A stretch of 64,000 nt of DNA from Rhizophagus clarus (taxonomy: Eukaryota; Glomeromycota; Glomeromycetes; Glomerales; Glomeraceae). The notes beneath the pieces are model-generated. The model ran no database searches. It saw nothing but the letters and a program-made list of their open reading frames with translations, and was not told the origin of the DNA. Of the stretch, positions 27,307 through 39,100 are shown one piece after another. The position numbers and the translations under genes are program-made. The stretch spans positions 930,001 through 994,000 of the forward strand of contig BLAL01000285.1 of NCBI GenBank assembly GCA_015698045.1, in the 5' to 3' direction. Position 1 is the stretch's first letter. Every line of letters starts with the position of its first letter.

Positions 27307-29229
27307 TTTGTGTTTCTTTATATATAACATGAAGTGAAAATAATAATTATTTTATTTTTTTTTTATTAAAATTGGGTGTATGATGATAATAGCAAAGTTG
27401 GGTTCGTCTGCCTAGATATTTCATTCTTTTTATTCTGTATCTTTCATATCTAAGTTCGTACCAATATAATATATTATTTATTTTTTTATACTTTTAATAA
27501 AATTGGCCAAAGTACACTGTCGTCTCTCGAAAAGAATATTACAATCACGAACCAAAAATTTGAATTTGAATCCATTCACTATTAATGATAGTACACTTCC
27601 AGATACGCTCAAATAAGTACTAAAAAGTAAAACATGCAAAAGTTTAAAAAAAATTATCTCATTTGAAGTTTGAACAATCAGAAGATTGTTTTCATTTCAT
27701 TTAGTTTTGTCATTTCTTATCATAACACCGCAGGACTTATAAACTAGAGGTGATAATCTCCCAATAAGTATATAACTCTGAGAGGATGGCGATTTAGACA
27801 CTGTTTATTTCCTGAATTATGATCCTTGTGCCATTAAAAATAATTACGGTCTCGCTTGTCTTTTATGAGATAAATAAATCTGTAATGAATGATACAAGGC
27901 AAAACATGAGCGACATGTACAAAAATGAGGGAACATTAGCGAAGTAAACGTATCAAGTATATGATTTATTACGAAAAAATGGACCTCGATAAAAATTATA
28001 TTTTTTACTATTTTTACCACTTTTTATTATATTTTATAATAATAAGTATTGACAAGAGGATAATTAAAGAACTGGTCCTAGACTGGACAACGAATTTGCA
28101 ATCCTTAACATTGAGGAAAACTGTATTGACACTACGCGATTGACAAAGTATTTCTAAATAAAAATAAAGTGTGCAAACCGTTAAAATCGATATCACCACT
28201 TTCTACAATATAAGAGATAAGAGTTGCTTGCGTCTAGCCAGGAACACTATTAATGCAGTTTGCCATTGAGATATTGAGCTGGTATCGTTGAATCCGTTAT
28301 TATCCACTGGATAAAAATAGCAGGATCTTCTGTTCGTAGCTTTAAGAATCAAATTAGCAATATTTTTGTTCTGTAGAAAGCCAAGAGAACCGAACGTGCT
28401 TAAGACTATAGAAAACATTTAATTGGTTCTTTTATATGCGGAATATCAGTTGTGACTTTGCCAATATTTACCTACAAACTCCCATTCTATCAGCGAGTTT
28501 TTCCACTTTTTTTTCTAATAAATAATCGTTCGCAACTTATCAACTTAGTTGTGTGGCGCAATATCACGTGATTTATTACTTACACGTGAATAACATCTCT
28601 TTTGTCATCTGGCGGTTTTATAAAGTATAATATACGACCTTCATTATTTGCAATAATTGAACTTAATCTTGATTTGTATTATTACATTCACTAACTATTG
28701 GCGTTATTAAACTGCAAGGCAGCCAGTTTCCCTTTATTTATTTTTTCATTAACGAAACATTTTCGACACGGAAAATTCTGGGACGATCGAATTCTAAATT
28801 CTACGAATTCATGGATTGTCGATCATTCACTTATTTAAGGTAAACAATGATGGTAATTTCCGAAGTTATATATAGAATTTCTATATTAGAATTCTTAATT
28901 ATGATTTATTGGCCTATAACAGAAAGACTAAAATGAAAGTAAAAATGTATACCGTTTATGATATTAAAACGAGCTTCGACAAAGAAAGAAAAAAATATAT
29001 ATATATTTAGCAAAATTTATATATATAAATATATATCTTTTTTCTTTGTGATTCGAAGATTTGCAAAGGAATTATAAATATATAAATTCTTGAGCCGCCT
29101 AAAAAATATACACCCATTTTTCCCTTGAGCAAAAAAAAAAAAAAAAAAAAAGAATAATAATATATTTAAATTATTTACTTTAAAAAAAAAATTTATCCCT
29201 TTTTCTTCTTTTTTCTTTTTTTTAAAAAA
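27307..29229. other. Intergenic, start of the gene-poor region
   Basis: No convincing gene. An AATAAA-like context follows the VWA8 stop. A TCACGTGA site occurs at about 28565, with CACGTG again near 28584. Just upstream of the next gene, 28983-29035 is an AT dinucleotide-rich imperfect inverted repeat (AAATATATATATATTTAG / AAATATATATC), followed by poly-A (29133-29150). Short frames at 27961-28143 and 28203-28418 are not protein-like. Confidence 0.5.
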
Positions 29230-31532
29230 ATGTCATTTGGAGATTGTCAAGGATGTCAACAACCAAAAACCTCTTATGATTGGTGTAAATCATGTAATTA
29301 TAAACATTTTAAAAATGATTCAAAGAATTGGACTAGTAAAAATGAGATTATTGATGAATTAATTAAAAAGGTACAATTAAATTCTTCATCATATCAAGAA
29401 ATAATTGAATGGATACCAGAAGATAGATTAATAATACAACAATGTATAGGTAAAAGTAGATTTGGTACAGTTTATAAAGCTATTTGGAAAGATGGTTATA
29501 TAGGTTATTGGGATTATGATGAAAATTGTTGGAAAAGATATGAAAAAAATTGTATTGTCGCTGTTAAAATTTTAAACAATTCGGAAAATATTCAATCGGA
29601 TTTATTATATCAGGTAAAAATTTTAACCAATCATAAATTGATAATCAATAATATGTAAATTGAAATATATTAAATTTTAATCTTATAGATATTTTCGGTT
29701 CAAAATCATAATATATCAGGATTGATTCGATATTATGGGATCACACAAGACTCAACAACGAAAAATTATGCTATAATAAGTCAATACTTGGAAACAAATG
29801 TTCAAAATTATTTAAATAAAAGTAAATTATCACCAAATTTACTTTGGTTAGAAAAGTTGGAAATATTAATGGACGTTTCATCAACTTTATTGCAACTTCA
29901 TAATTCAGGATTATTACATGAAAATTTACATACGAATAATATCTTATGTAATATGGATAACAAAATAATTTTAAGTGATTTAGGATTAACTCATCCACCA
30001 AATAAGCAAAACCCAAAACATGAAAAGAAAATTCCTGGATATACTAATAGTTATGGTTTATTAAATTTTATTCCACCTGAAATAATTAATGGAAAAAATT
30101 ATACTAAAGAATCTGATATTTATTGTTTTGGTATAATATTATGGGAAATTGCTTCTCAAAGAATCTTTTTTGATCAAGATAAAAAAAGAAATCTTCCTAT
30201 AATAATTAAGAAACCTCAACTATTTAAAAATCATCCAAGATATCCTGGATTTCCTTATAATTTAGAATTATTAATTAGTAAATGTTGGAATCATGATCCA
30301 GAAAAACGCCCTACAATTAAAACAATTCATAAACAATTAAGAGAATGGTGGATTGGTTCTTGGAATAAAAATATGAATGATATCATTACTCCTTTTTTAA
30401 ATTATCAAATTATTGCTATTAACGTAAAAGAATTTGATCCTATTTATATTCATCATACTTTAGAAATTTCTAATGATGAAAACGAGGATCAATCAATTCC
30501 GAAACATTTTAAATCAATTTTATCTAATCAACAAAATCTTAATCCCATAAAGAATTTATCCTTATCCTCTTCTCAATCATCTTATTCCAGCAATGTAATT
30601 TCAACCTTAAGTAATTCAACAAATACCGAAGAAACATATCAATCGCCGCTTACAAATACAAATTTAGATACAAATGTAGATACAATTACAAATACAATTA
30701 TAGATGCAAATATAGATGTAAATATAGATGCAAATGTAAGCGCAAATATAGATACAAAAAATATAGGTACAAATTTAGACGCAAATATTGATTCAAATAT
30801 AGGTGCAAATATAAGTGAAAATATAAGTGAAAATATAGTTACAAATATAGTTACAAATGCAGATTCAGACATAAATATGGATTTAAAAACAAATTTACAT
30901 ACGAATACATTTACAAATACTACACTTACGAACACTGATGTGATTGATATGGAACAATCCTCTAAGAATGGTTTACTGAACTTAGATAAAGAAATGAAAT
31001 TTATGAAATTATTTGAAGCTTTATCAAATCAATCTATGTCAAATGATACATCTATAATGCCTGGTACATTTCCTAAAACTGAACCCTATTATTATTCTAA
31101 AGGTAAATTCTTGATTTTTTTTTTAAAAAAAAAACAAGATTTAATATATTCATTAATTTTTTAATATTATATAGAAAATATATTTACGCAATCCGATATA
31201 ATTTTTTATGATGCTTATCTTAAAGGTATTTAGATTTTTATAATTACTTTTCAATTCTTTTTAATTTTCAACGCCGTTCTTTTAACTCTTTTTTTTTTTT
31301 TTTTGATAAATTTATAGAACTTGTAAGAGAAATGCACCATTATTGGATCGTAAACAATCTTTCTTCGTTATTATTAAAAAATTGGAAAATGATTATGAGA
31401 ATCACTTTTTTTTGTATTTTGGCATTTATTCATCTTATTATTTATTTATTCTTATTAAATAGAATCACTTATTTTGTAATTGGATATAATATGTTTAATG
31501 AAGAATTTATGAAAAAGAAAATAGGAATTTAA
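29230..31532 (+). CDS. Zinc-ribbon pseudokinase with Asn/Asp-Ile repeats and a C-terminal membrane anchor
   Basis: Four exons (29230-29613, 29689-31102, 31175-31225, 31318-31532) join to 687 residues. Residues 6-22 carry CxxC-x9-CxxC (C6, C9, C19, C22), a probable zinc ribbon. A kinase-like domain follows (about 65-370): glycine loop IGKSRFGTVY, beta-3 lysine in VAVKIL, and late motifs SDIYCFGIILWE and CWNHDPEKRPT. The catalytic HRD is HEN (LLHENLHTNNIL), so the proton-acceptor Asp is missing. DFG is DLG and APE is PPE. Phosphotransfer is therefore doubtful. Residues about 303-398 are a repeat of Thr/Asp-Asn-Ile/Leu units. The last exons add a hydrophobic helix (ITFFCILAFIHLIIYLFLL, about 644-662) with a short basic tail, as in tail-anchored proteins. 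No signal peptide is seen. Confidence 0.85.
30650..30935 (+). repeat. Imperfect 12-18-nt repeats encoding N-I-D-A-N units in the pseudokinase
   Basis: The unit ACAAATATAGATGCAAATAT, in variants, recurs about 20 times. It translates to Asn-(Ile/Leu/Val)-(Asp/Gly/Ser)-(Ala/Thr)-Asn repeats. Reading frame is kept throughout, so the repeat is tolerated or selected as protein. Such tracts usually vary in copy number between strains. Confidence 0.8.
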
Positions 31533-31628
31533 CAATAAAAAAATCATTTTTATTATTTTTATTAAAAATTAATTAAACCGTCAATAATAACGCTTGAACG
31601 AATTATTGTGTAACAAAGTAAACCAGAT

Positions 31629-32504
31629 TAGTGTTCCGAAAGGGTCGAGTCGGGTCGGGTTCGAGGATGTATTCGAACTCGACCCGAGTATAAAAACCAA
31701 CCCGTACAAATACCCGGGTTAATATTTACGTGACCCGACCTCTGACCCGACCCGATATAGTTTAACCCCCGGATAACCCGGGTCCAAATAAAATTTTCGG
31801 ATGTTCAGTTTATTTTAAATTTTTATTGTAAAATTTAAAATATATAATTTTTATTATTAAATCCCCCTTACGCCAAGCCTGATTTAAACACATACACGCG
31901 CGATTTGTATTTGGTTTGAGACTGCTACTTTTGGCTGTTTCATCCAAAAAAGACCCGTTCAATTGTTCAACTGGAACACTTGCAATTACAGGTAAGAAAA
32001 AAAATTTTTAACCAATTTTAATATTATTAAATGATTACGATAATCCCTTGGCATTGTTGCTAGGTGTGAATACTCTACTTCATTTAACTACGATATATAT
32101 TTTTATAACGAATTAATAATTTAATAAAATATATTTAAAATTTATTATTAAACATATATATACATACCTTCCATCATAGTAGATCATCTTGATTTCGATC
32201 TGCTCAAGGTTTTTAAAAGTACTTTTCTAGACTTCTTAAATAAGCTTTCCAAGAGTTAATTTCTCAGCCTCACTTATTTTCATACATAAATAAAGTTAGA
32301 AATAAAAATTGCTTAACTTAAGCGTTTTGTAAATATTTTAAATATAAATCTTTGATTAAACCCGGGTCAAGCAAAGGTGTGACCCTGACCCGACGGGTCG
32401 GGTTGAATGTAAGACTCGTGTCAAATAATGATAAACCCGATTCGGATTTTAAACACGGGTCGGGTCAAATGACCCGGGTTTGACCCGACCCTTTCGGAAC
32501 ACTA
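31629..32504. mobile_element. hAT-type non-autonomous DNA transposon, 876 bp, with perfect 8-bp target duplication
   Basis: Both ends read TAGTGTTCCGAAAGGGTC (18 identical bases, inverted), continuing with near-identical GGGTCGGGT-type sequence. The 8-bp direct repeat AACCAGAT lies immediately outside both ends (31621-31628 and 32505-32512). Ends starting TAG and an 8-bp duplication are marks of the hAT superfamily. The first 150 bp and last 170 bp are packed with CGGGTC/GACCCG motifs in both orientations, likely subterminal transposase sites. No transposase frame is inside, so it must be mobilised in trans. The perfect duplication suggests a fairly young insertion. Confidence 0.88.
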
Positions 32505-32512
32505 AACCAGAT

Positions 32513-34260
32513 CAATTTTAGGATAAATTATATTACCTGAATTTTCTTGTTCAACATATCCTCGCTTAATATTATTATTTTCGTGCTGAGAATATACTGA
32601 CTTTTTTTCGTCTAGAGTTTCCTGATGCATATCCGGATCTTTATTTCCAAAAATAGTAGGTTGTGATTATGATATTATTTCACAATTATTATTCCAAATC
32701 TATAATTCGAATCTTGATGGTTCTCTACCGTGAAAACGTAAATTATTAAGAGATTTCTCTGCTTTCTGATGGGTTTACAAAAATGATAAAAGGCTATTCA
32801 AAGAATGCGTACTTTTACCAACCCTGGTTCCTCAGAACACTTCCTGCATCCCGTACTGAAGCTTAATAGAAAGATGATGCGAATCTTAAGGTAAATACTG
32901 TCTTATCTTCACTTTATTCCCAAGTTGTGTATCCGTAAGACAACCGAATGAATAAATACATGTATCTCGTTAAATCAAAAGAGGAAAAAAGAGACCATTT
33001 CAACCAGATTGGTCTTAGTGCAGCACTGCATAGTTACAAAAATGCTACTTCTCTTCTCTTTTCGTACCCTAATATACCTTTTGTTTAGAACGTTCTTGGG
33101 GAAGAAAGACAAAAAGAAACAAGAAAATGAAAAGGGATTGGATAATTGTGAAAAGATAATTAGGTTAACTTTTTGTACATTCAAATTACTTGTCACAAAA
33201 TAAACCTACGCAAATATTAGTTTATCATTGTCAAAAAGAGAGCGCGAGAAGGAACGGTAAAATAAGGAATAATTCTTTTAAATTTACAAAAGATGAAATA
33301 ATTTTTGTACTTGACCATTTATCTAGACATTTAGATGGCATATACACATTAAAAAAACCGCTCATTAATACATACTGTTTATTTTTATGAAAAAAATGAA
33401 TTACATAATTTATTATAACTGTCACCTACTTTCTTTTTGCTTCTTTATTGGACCAATTTATAATTCTATCCATTGAAGTTATTCTTGAATTATTTCACTA
33501 GTTTCATTGTACAAAAAGTTCTTATCTAATGAATGCTTGGGTGTCATTCAACATAAACAATTGTTTTTTTTGATTTTTTTTTCCTTTAGTTCATATTAGT
33601 TATATTTTGTGATCATTTGTCCCTACACAGAAAAAAAAAATAGTAATATTGTCATCTTATGTCTTTATAACTTAAATTTAATAAAGCAACTAATACCGAT
33701 AACCTAACTTTTCTCCAAATATTGCATAGTTTCGTTCCTTCTCACTTTTAATTATTTTGCTCCATCGATTTTGTTCATAAGATGATCATCATGAAGGAAT
33801 CTGACGAATACGATGACGTTCAAATTTTCATCATTATAATGTTTCATGTAACCCACAACTAAGATTCCAACTAGAAGTAATATCTTACTCCCAGTAACTG
33901 CAATTTGGTGCTTAATGAATTTATTATTTTCCATATTCATTTAAAAACTTCATCAAAGGTAAGACCTTAACGTTGGACGATTGGAATCTTCATTATAAAC
34001 TAGATTATGTGAGTTTTCATTAAATATTTCACTCAAATTGCAAGAAATAGTCTTGATATTCCATCCATGTGAAACGCTTCTATTAATATATAAGAATATT
34101 AAGTGTAATATCTGCACAATGATTACGCTCCAGCATCTATAGAAACACAAGTGTCTTATAATTTTATTCCAACTTCGTTCGCCACTCATACCAACCACGC
34201 CAACTCACATCACTCACTTTCAGAAAATCCCGGATCGGATTCGTAATCAGTTATTCTCAC
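32513..34260. other. Intergenic with weak short frames
   Basis: No supported gene. Short frames at 33190-33390 (plus; starts from TTG), 33752-33940 and 33953-34198 (both minus, ATG starts) are the best candidates. The two minus frames lie close together and could be fragments of one old gene, but no splice pair joins them convincingly. Mostly AT-rich filler. Confidence 0.4.
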
Positions 34261-34264
34261 CAAA

Positions 34265-34372
34265 ATGTCATCACGTTATCTTTTTTTTTTCAACCTTGCC
34301 AGAAAGGTTTTATCATTAATATTACATATTCCCTTAGGCGCTATAGTTGGTTATTTTTACAAATGGATGTAA
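34265..34372 (+). CDS. Possible 35-aa single-pass membrane micropeptide
   Basis: ATG at 34265 opens a short frame ending with TAA at 34372. The peptide begins MSSRYLFFFNLARKV and continues through a hydrophobic helix (LSLILHIPLGAIVGYFY) to KWM. A basic residue pair before a 17-20-residue hydrophobic stretch is typical of small mitochondrial or ER membrane subunits. I do not recognise a family, and the length is short enough for chance. Confidence 0.25.
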   Translation: MSSRYLFFFNLARKVLSLILHIPLGAIVGYFYKWM

Positions 34373-35831
34373 TAACGAATTTTTATTTTTAAAGAGTTAA
34401 AGGTTGAAAGAAGATCTGATTGAAAATTGGAGTATTATATATTTGTTTGAATAGGCAAAGACTTTCAGTTAAAGGAACCCCTCTCCGGCTCTCCCCTTCT
34501 CTCCCTTCCTCCCTCCTTTCCTCCTCCAGCTCATACATTTGGCCTCTCCCTCTCTCTTTATTCAATTGACCTGGCCTAATCAATGTACAGTATATCATGA
34601 ATTAATTTTCTTTCCAATAATGTTCTAAATCATAAAACAGAAAGAGTATAATATAGTATATTACATATATAATTCTGCTTTTTTTAAAATTAAGTAACAA
34701 TAGTGACACTCGACATACTTTGTTGAAGACAACATAATGTTGTTCTTTTAGAAATATGACGTTTTCATAAAAATAGTTATTAGAGACTCGGTAGAAATGC
34801 GTGTTGATCGTCAGTTTCAGACAAGCTCACACTTTCAACATGACTTGACTAACTTGATCATTGGAAGTGGTTGTTTTTGAAATTGTCGCTTCTGAAGTGG
34901 ATTCTTCTAAAATGATTACACCTTAAGCAGTTTCTTTTGGAGTAGTTACTTGTGTATCAATAAGAAGAATTTTTTTTTTTTTAAATAAAAGATACTGTTA
35001 TAATTTTTATATAATTTTATATAATATTAGTTTAAAAGCTTGAGAACACTCAAAACTAATAACTTTTTTTTTTTCTAATAATAAAGTTATTCTTTACTAA
35101 AATAGATTCGAGGTTGCTGTATAAATTCTTTTTCGTTGTAATTTGTTTTTTTCTTTTTAACAAACTGCTCAATAACATGTCCTCACTTAATGTTGTTAAT
35201 ATTATAGTAAGAAAAAGGTTTTTCCGTTCACAGAGCTGAAGTTTACTTCCACGAGTTACAACGACCATTTTAATTAACGAGGAAAAAAGAAAAGAGCATA
35301 AATTTATCAAATAAGTCTACTCAGTCTTAGTATCATTGGCTAGTATCAAAAAAACATCAAGAATAACTTCTATGAATAAAATTATAAATCGGTTTGATAA
35401 AGAAGCAAAAAGAAAATGGTTTTGCAGTTTACATATAAAAACATCAGAAAATATTTGTTTATTGTGAGAAAACAATTTTAATAAGCTAACCTAATAAAAA
35501 CAACCTAATTTTAAACTCATCTTTTCCGAAAATTGATTAAAATGTATTATTTTCATTATTTATCGCAATGTATAGTACTAGATATTCCACGAGGCTTATT
35601 CACAGTCACCTTAAAACCAGAGATATGAGATTGAAATTTCACATTTGCAGCCACTTAACCAGTAAACGCTGCCTTAATATTATATTTCAATTAATACCAA
35701 CACGAGGCAGAAATTTTATTTCTGCAGCCACCTAGATGCCGCCTAAACATAACCACCGGTCATAAAATAATATTCCCAGCTTTCTTAGAACCAGTAGACG
35801 TCACAACCATTTAACTGGTTAAAGAATTATA
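34373..35831. other. Intergenic with a polypyrimidine tract and possible relics
   Basis: A C/T-only-like tract spans about 34479-34560 (CTCCCTTCCTCC-type), unusual in this AT-rich DNA. Around 34800-34950 and 35590-35820 the minus strand has broken open stretches with protein-like composition (for example VVTSTGSKKAGN). They may be gene relics. In the second, a GGCTGCA-A-AAATTTC motif occurs twice about 75 bp apart. None can be named. Confidence 0.35.
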
Positions 35832-35839
35832 GTCAGCAC

Positions 35840-36035
35840 TAGTATTGCCTGCCGTAATAGGTTGTAGCGGTTGTAATAGGTTGTAACGTAATTGGTGTAA
35901 GTCGTAAGTACTATATGCCGTAATTTTCATATAGGAAAAAATTGGTGTCGTAATGGTTGTAATAGGTTGCAACCCAAGTTGTAATCGCATCGTAATCCAA
36001 AATGCCATAATTATTACTTACGGCAGGCCACACTA
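35840..36035. mobile_element. hAT-type MITE, 196 bp, with perfect 8-bp target duplication
   Basis: The left end TAGTATTGCCTGCCGTAA and the right end, read inverted, TAGTGTGGCCTGCCGTAA match in 16 of 18 positions. The 8-bp direct repeat GTCAGCAC flanks the element perfectly (35832-35839 and 36036-36043). The interior repeats GGTTGTAA-type motifs several times. There is no open frame. Superfamily is set by TAG ends and the 8-bp duplication. Its ends differ from those of the 31.6-kb element, so it is a separate family. Confidence 0.88.
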
Positions 36036-36369
36036 GTCAGCACGAAGCTTAGTGAGCGTAATCCAAATTATTCTTGTATGTACATTTATGTTTGTCACTG
36101 AAATTTTGGCTGAAAAGATAAATATTTTACATTCGATGGGATTTTTATAGATAACGATAATTTAGAAAATGTATAATAGTAATTTGAATTAGTTTTTGAA
36201 GTTTTAATTAATCAACAAAATGCAAGTCGTATACAGTAAAATAATTTGCTTAAATCGTTTAAAAAATATAAGATATAATTAATAACTTTATTTTTATTAA
36301 TCATTCTCAGCAGAGAATCTTTTTATCCAAAATAATCAAAATGAAATTTAAGGATGATAAAGATGAGCT

Positions 36370-36465
36370 ATGGAAGAGAATGCCAAGCTCCAGAGCAGAA
36401 TCGAGAAGCTAGAGAAAAATAGAGCGGATATATTGTTGAAAATCCGAGCAAATTGTTGGTATTAA
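36370..36465 (+). pseudogene. Coiled-coil gene fragment
   Basis: A 31-codon frame reads MEENAKLQSRIEKLEKNRAD and ends soon after at TAA. The heptad-like Leu/Ile spacing and the pattern ENAKL-x-x-RI-x-KLE are typical of a coiled-coil module. The sequence just upstream (FKDDKDEL) continues the same style in another frame, so this is probably a decayed piece of a larger gene. Confidence 0.4.
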
Positions 36466-39100
36466 ATTCTTCATTCCTCTTTTTACCTTGTTTTGCCTTC
36501 ATGCAACGTTTATTAATTTGATCAATCAAGATGAAAGTTTCAGAATTTAAAGTTTATAGATATAAATGAGAAATCAATTACAGCTAGTATAATGTGAATA
36601 AAGTGTTAGTAGTAAAGGCTTATTCAATTTGCAGTTATTTTATTAACAAGTAATAAGCTCAACATCTAAAATACTATTAATATCAAGGTTACTTAATATT
36701 TAAAAATATTTGCAGTATTTTTTTTCTTCAATATTATAATATATTACTAGCAATCTAAGATAAAAAATAAACGATGATTACAAAAACATGAAATTCAGTA
36801 ACTTCAAATGTATTGTCCCTGCGAAATTCCATCGCACATACTCGACCAACAATAGGATTTTACCATCCTGTCGCAATGTATCTATCATATAAATTTCTAA
36901 TAACTTCGTCTATTACCTGCATATTGTTATTTACGATTACAGAATTTGATTCCCTTTGGAAATGCTTAGTTTGAGTTCCTAATCCAGAAAATAAGGTCAG
37001 AAAAACCTTTCGAAATAGATTGTTTATGGTTATACTATTGGCAACATCATTGTCTGCGAGATTTCGGCTTACGAGACCGGTTGGTTGTATTCTGTTATTA
37101 ATAATGGGTCGTTGCAAAAAATTTCTTCGTCGTCATTCTATGTTTATTCCGAATAATATCACCCCTTGTTTTTTCGTTTCTTCAGAAAAATTCTGCAAAC
37201 TCCATTTCTTCCTTGAAATAGTTTTGATATAAACGTATACCGAATTTTAATTAATTTACCACTTATAATAAAGCATATAAAAAAAAAAAGAAAAATTCTT
37301 GATATACCGAACTGTGGATCACGTGGTTTGAATTTCCCATAATCAGTTATGCTGGTCGGTGATAATTAAAATCTTAATTCTGGCCAAAATTAATATTGTT
37401 AATCACGTGATAAAGTTATATAACTGTAAAGTTTGTTAAAGTTATTATTTATTGTTGAATCGAAGAAAAAAAAATTACAAAGCTTCTTTTTTTTGAAATT
37501 TATTATTTTAATTATAGCAGCTGTACAATACAAGTTATAAATAGTTAATCATGACTTGATGTTTCAACATTTCACGTACTTTTTTACCTACTAATATCCA
37601 CTTATCATTCATGTACATATTTGTCTATTACCAGTTTAATTATTTTAATCATGATATTTTAGACGATTTATTTATTTATAGTATTTAAGGATTGTTACGA
37701 TATTACAGGATTTTTGTTAACTTAATTTATAATCAAATAATAACGGTCCGCTGATGTATCGTAATTTGAAAAATGTGCTGACGAAGAAATTATTGAAATT
37801 CCAGACAAGACAATTATGCAAATTAGTTACGGTACTTGTGAAAGTTAATTTTCAAATACAAGTATATTATATCTCTTCGAGAAATATAAAATTTTATCGT
37901 TTAAACTAATAGTTTTATTAGGTTTTTTAGATAGATAGAACAAATTTTATGTTACAAATAGAAAATTTAATTCTTTTTCTTTCTTCTATCTTTTTCACAA
38001 TTGTCATCCCCGATTGGTCTTTTATACTTACTGACTAAGGTAGGAATTATATGTATTATTCTCAATTCCCCAGCAATATCTATTAAATACAAAAAATCGT
38101 ACAATAAAAAAGGTAGATTCCGAAAACAATAATGCAGTTACTAATTTTTTAGAATGAAAAGAAAAGCGCTCTTCTTTAATCCATTAACGTTGGTTCGTCA
38201 TCATGCTATTTTCTACAAAAGAACGAATTGTTTTTGTTACACATCCTTTTTCTAATACTATTACTAGTTTCGAAGCACTATTCCTTTAATACATGTCCAA
38301 CGTTTTTATTTTTTTTTCTTCTCGTTAACATTTTCTGCTATTATCAATTAATTTTTGTTATTGTCTTCAGTCTGGAAATCACATAATCCTCAACCAGACA
38401 AGATCTGAGTCATCGACGACAATAATTGAAATAAAAAACGTAACTATTCCGTAACTATTCTACGACAATATTCATGACGAATTCATAACATTGACAAAGT
38501 ACGGTAGTAACTAGCTTTTCACAGGTAATTATTAATTATTTTATTTTGCTGCATGATTAAGCAATTTTGTGTAATCTTTCATATGAAATCATTTAATCAT
38601 TATTAACCACTATTAATAGATGTAGAAGTTTAAATAGAAATATTTTGCATGCTTGATTAGTCTAATCCATTTTGGGAATTATTGTGGTACGTTAATGATA
38701 AAATAGATTATAGTTTCTAATAATACCTTAAAAGAGTTCAAGTCGTGAATCCGTATTACGACACATTTATTTACTAGAATAACAATAGGATATGATATTC
38801 CCATTCTAAAAAGAATTATAAAAACTGAGTCAAATTTAATAAATGTTACATTTGACACGCCAATAATATGCACAACTAAAGATTCTCTGTCGCACGAATT
38901 GATTTACTAATGATATTACATATATGTTACTTCATTTCTTTCTAACATATCTTGATTTATTATTTAATATCATCTGTATACTATTGTACTTTCAATACAA
39001 TTTTATATATTCTTCAATGCTTTTTATCAAATAATGATAAAAGTAAAAACAATTCTTTCAAAATATTCTATTTTCTATATCGACTTTTCGTTTTGTCAAA
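36466..39100. other. Intergenic, AT-rich, no supported gene
   Basis: A minus-strand frame at 36860-37117 (85 codons, non-ATG start) has balanced, protein-like composition and ends IRNLYDRYIATGW. It may be a relic of a real gene. CACGTG sites occur at 37320 and 37405. The rest is AT-rich filler. Confidence 0.4.

Noticed and set aside
30639-30935. Open frame of 98 codons opposite the Asn/Asp repeat
   Set aside because: It is the complement of the NID repeat (FVSIFAS-type repeats), an antisense shadow of the pseudokinase gene.
32975-33390. Overlapping frames on both strands as a possible small gene pair
   Set aside because: One starts at TTG, none shows a motif, and base use is like the surrounding intergenic DNA.
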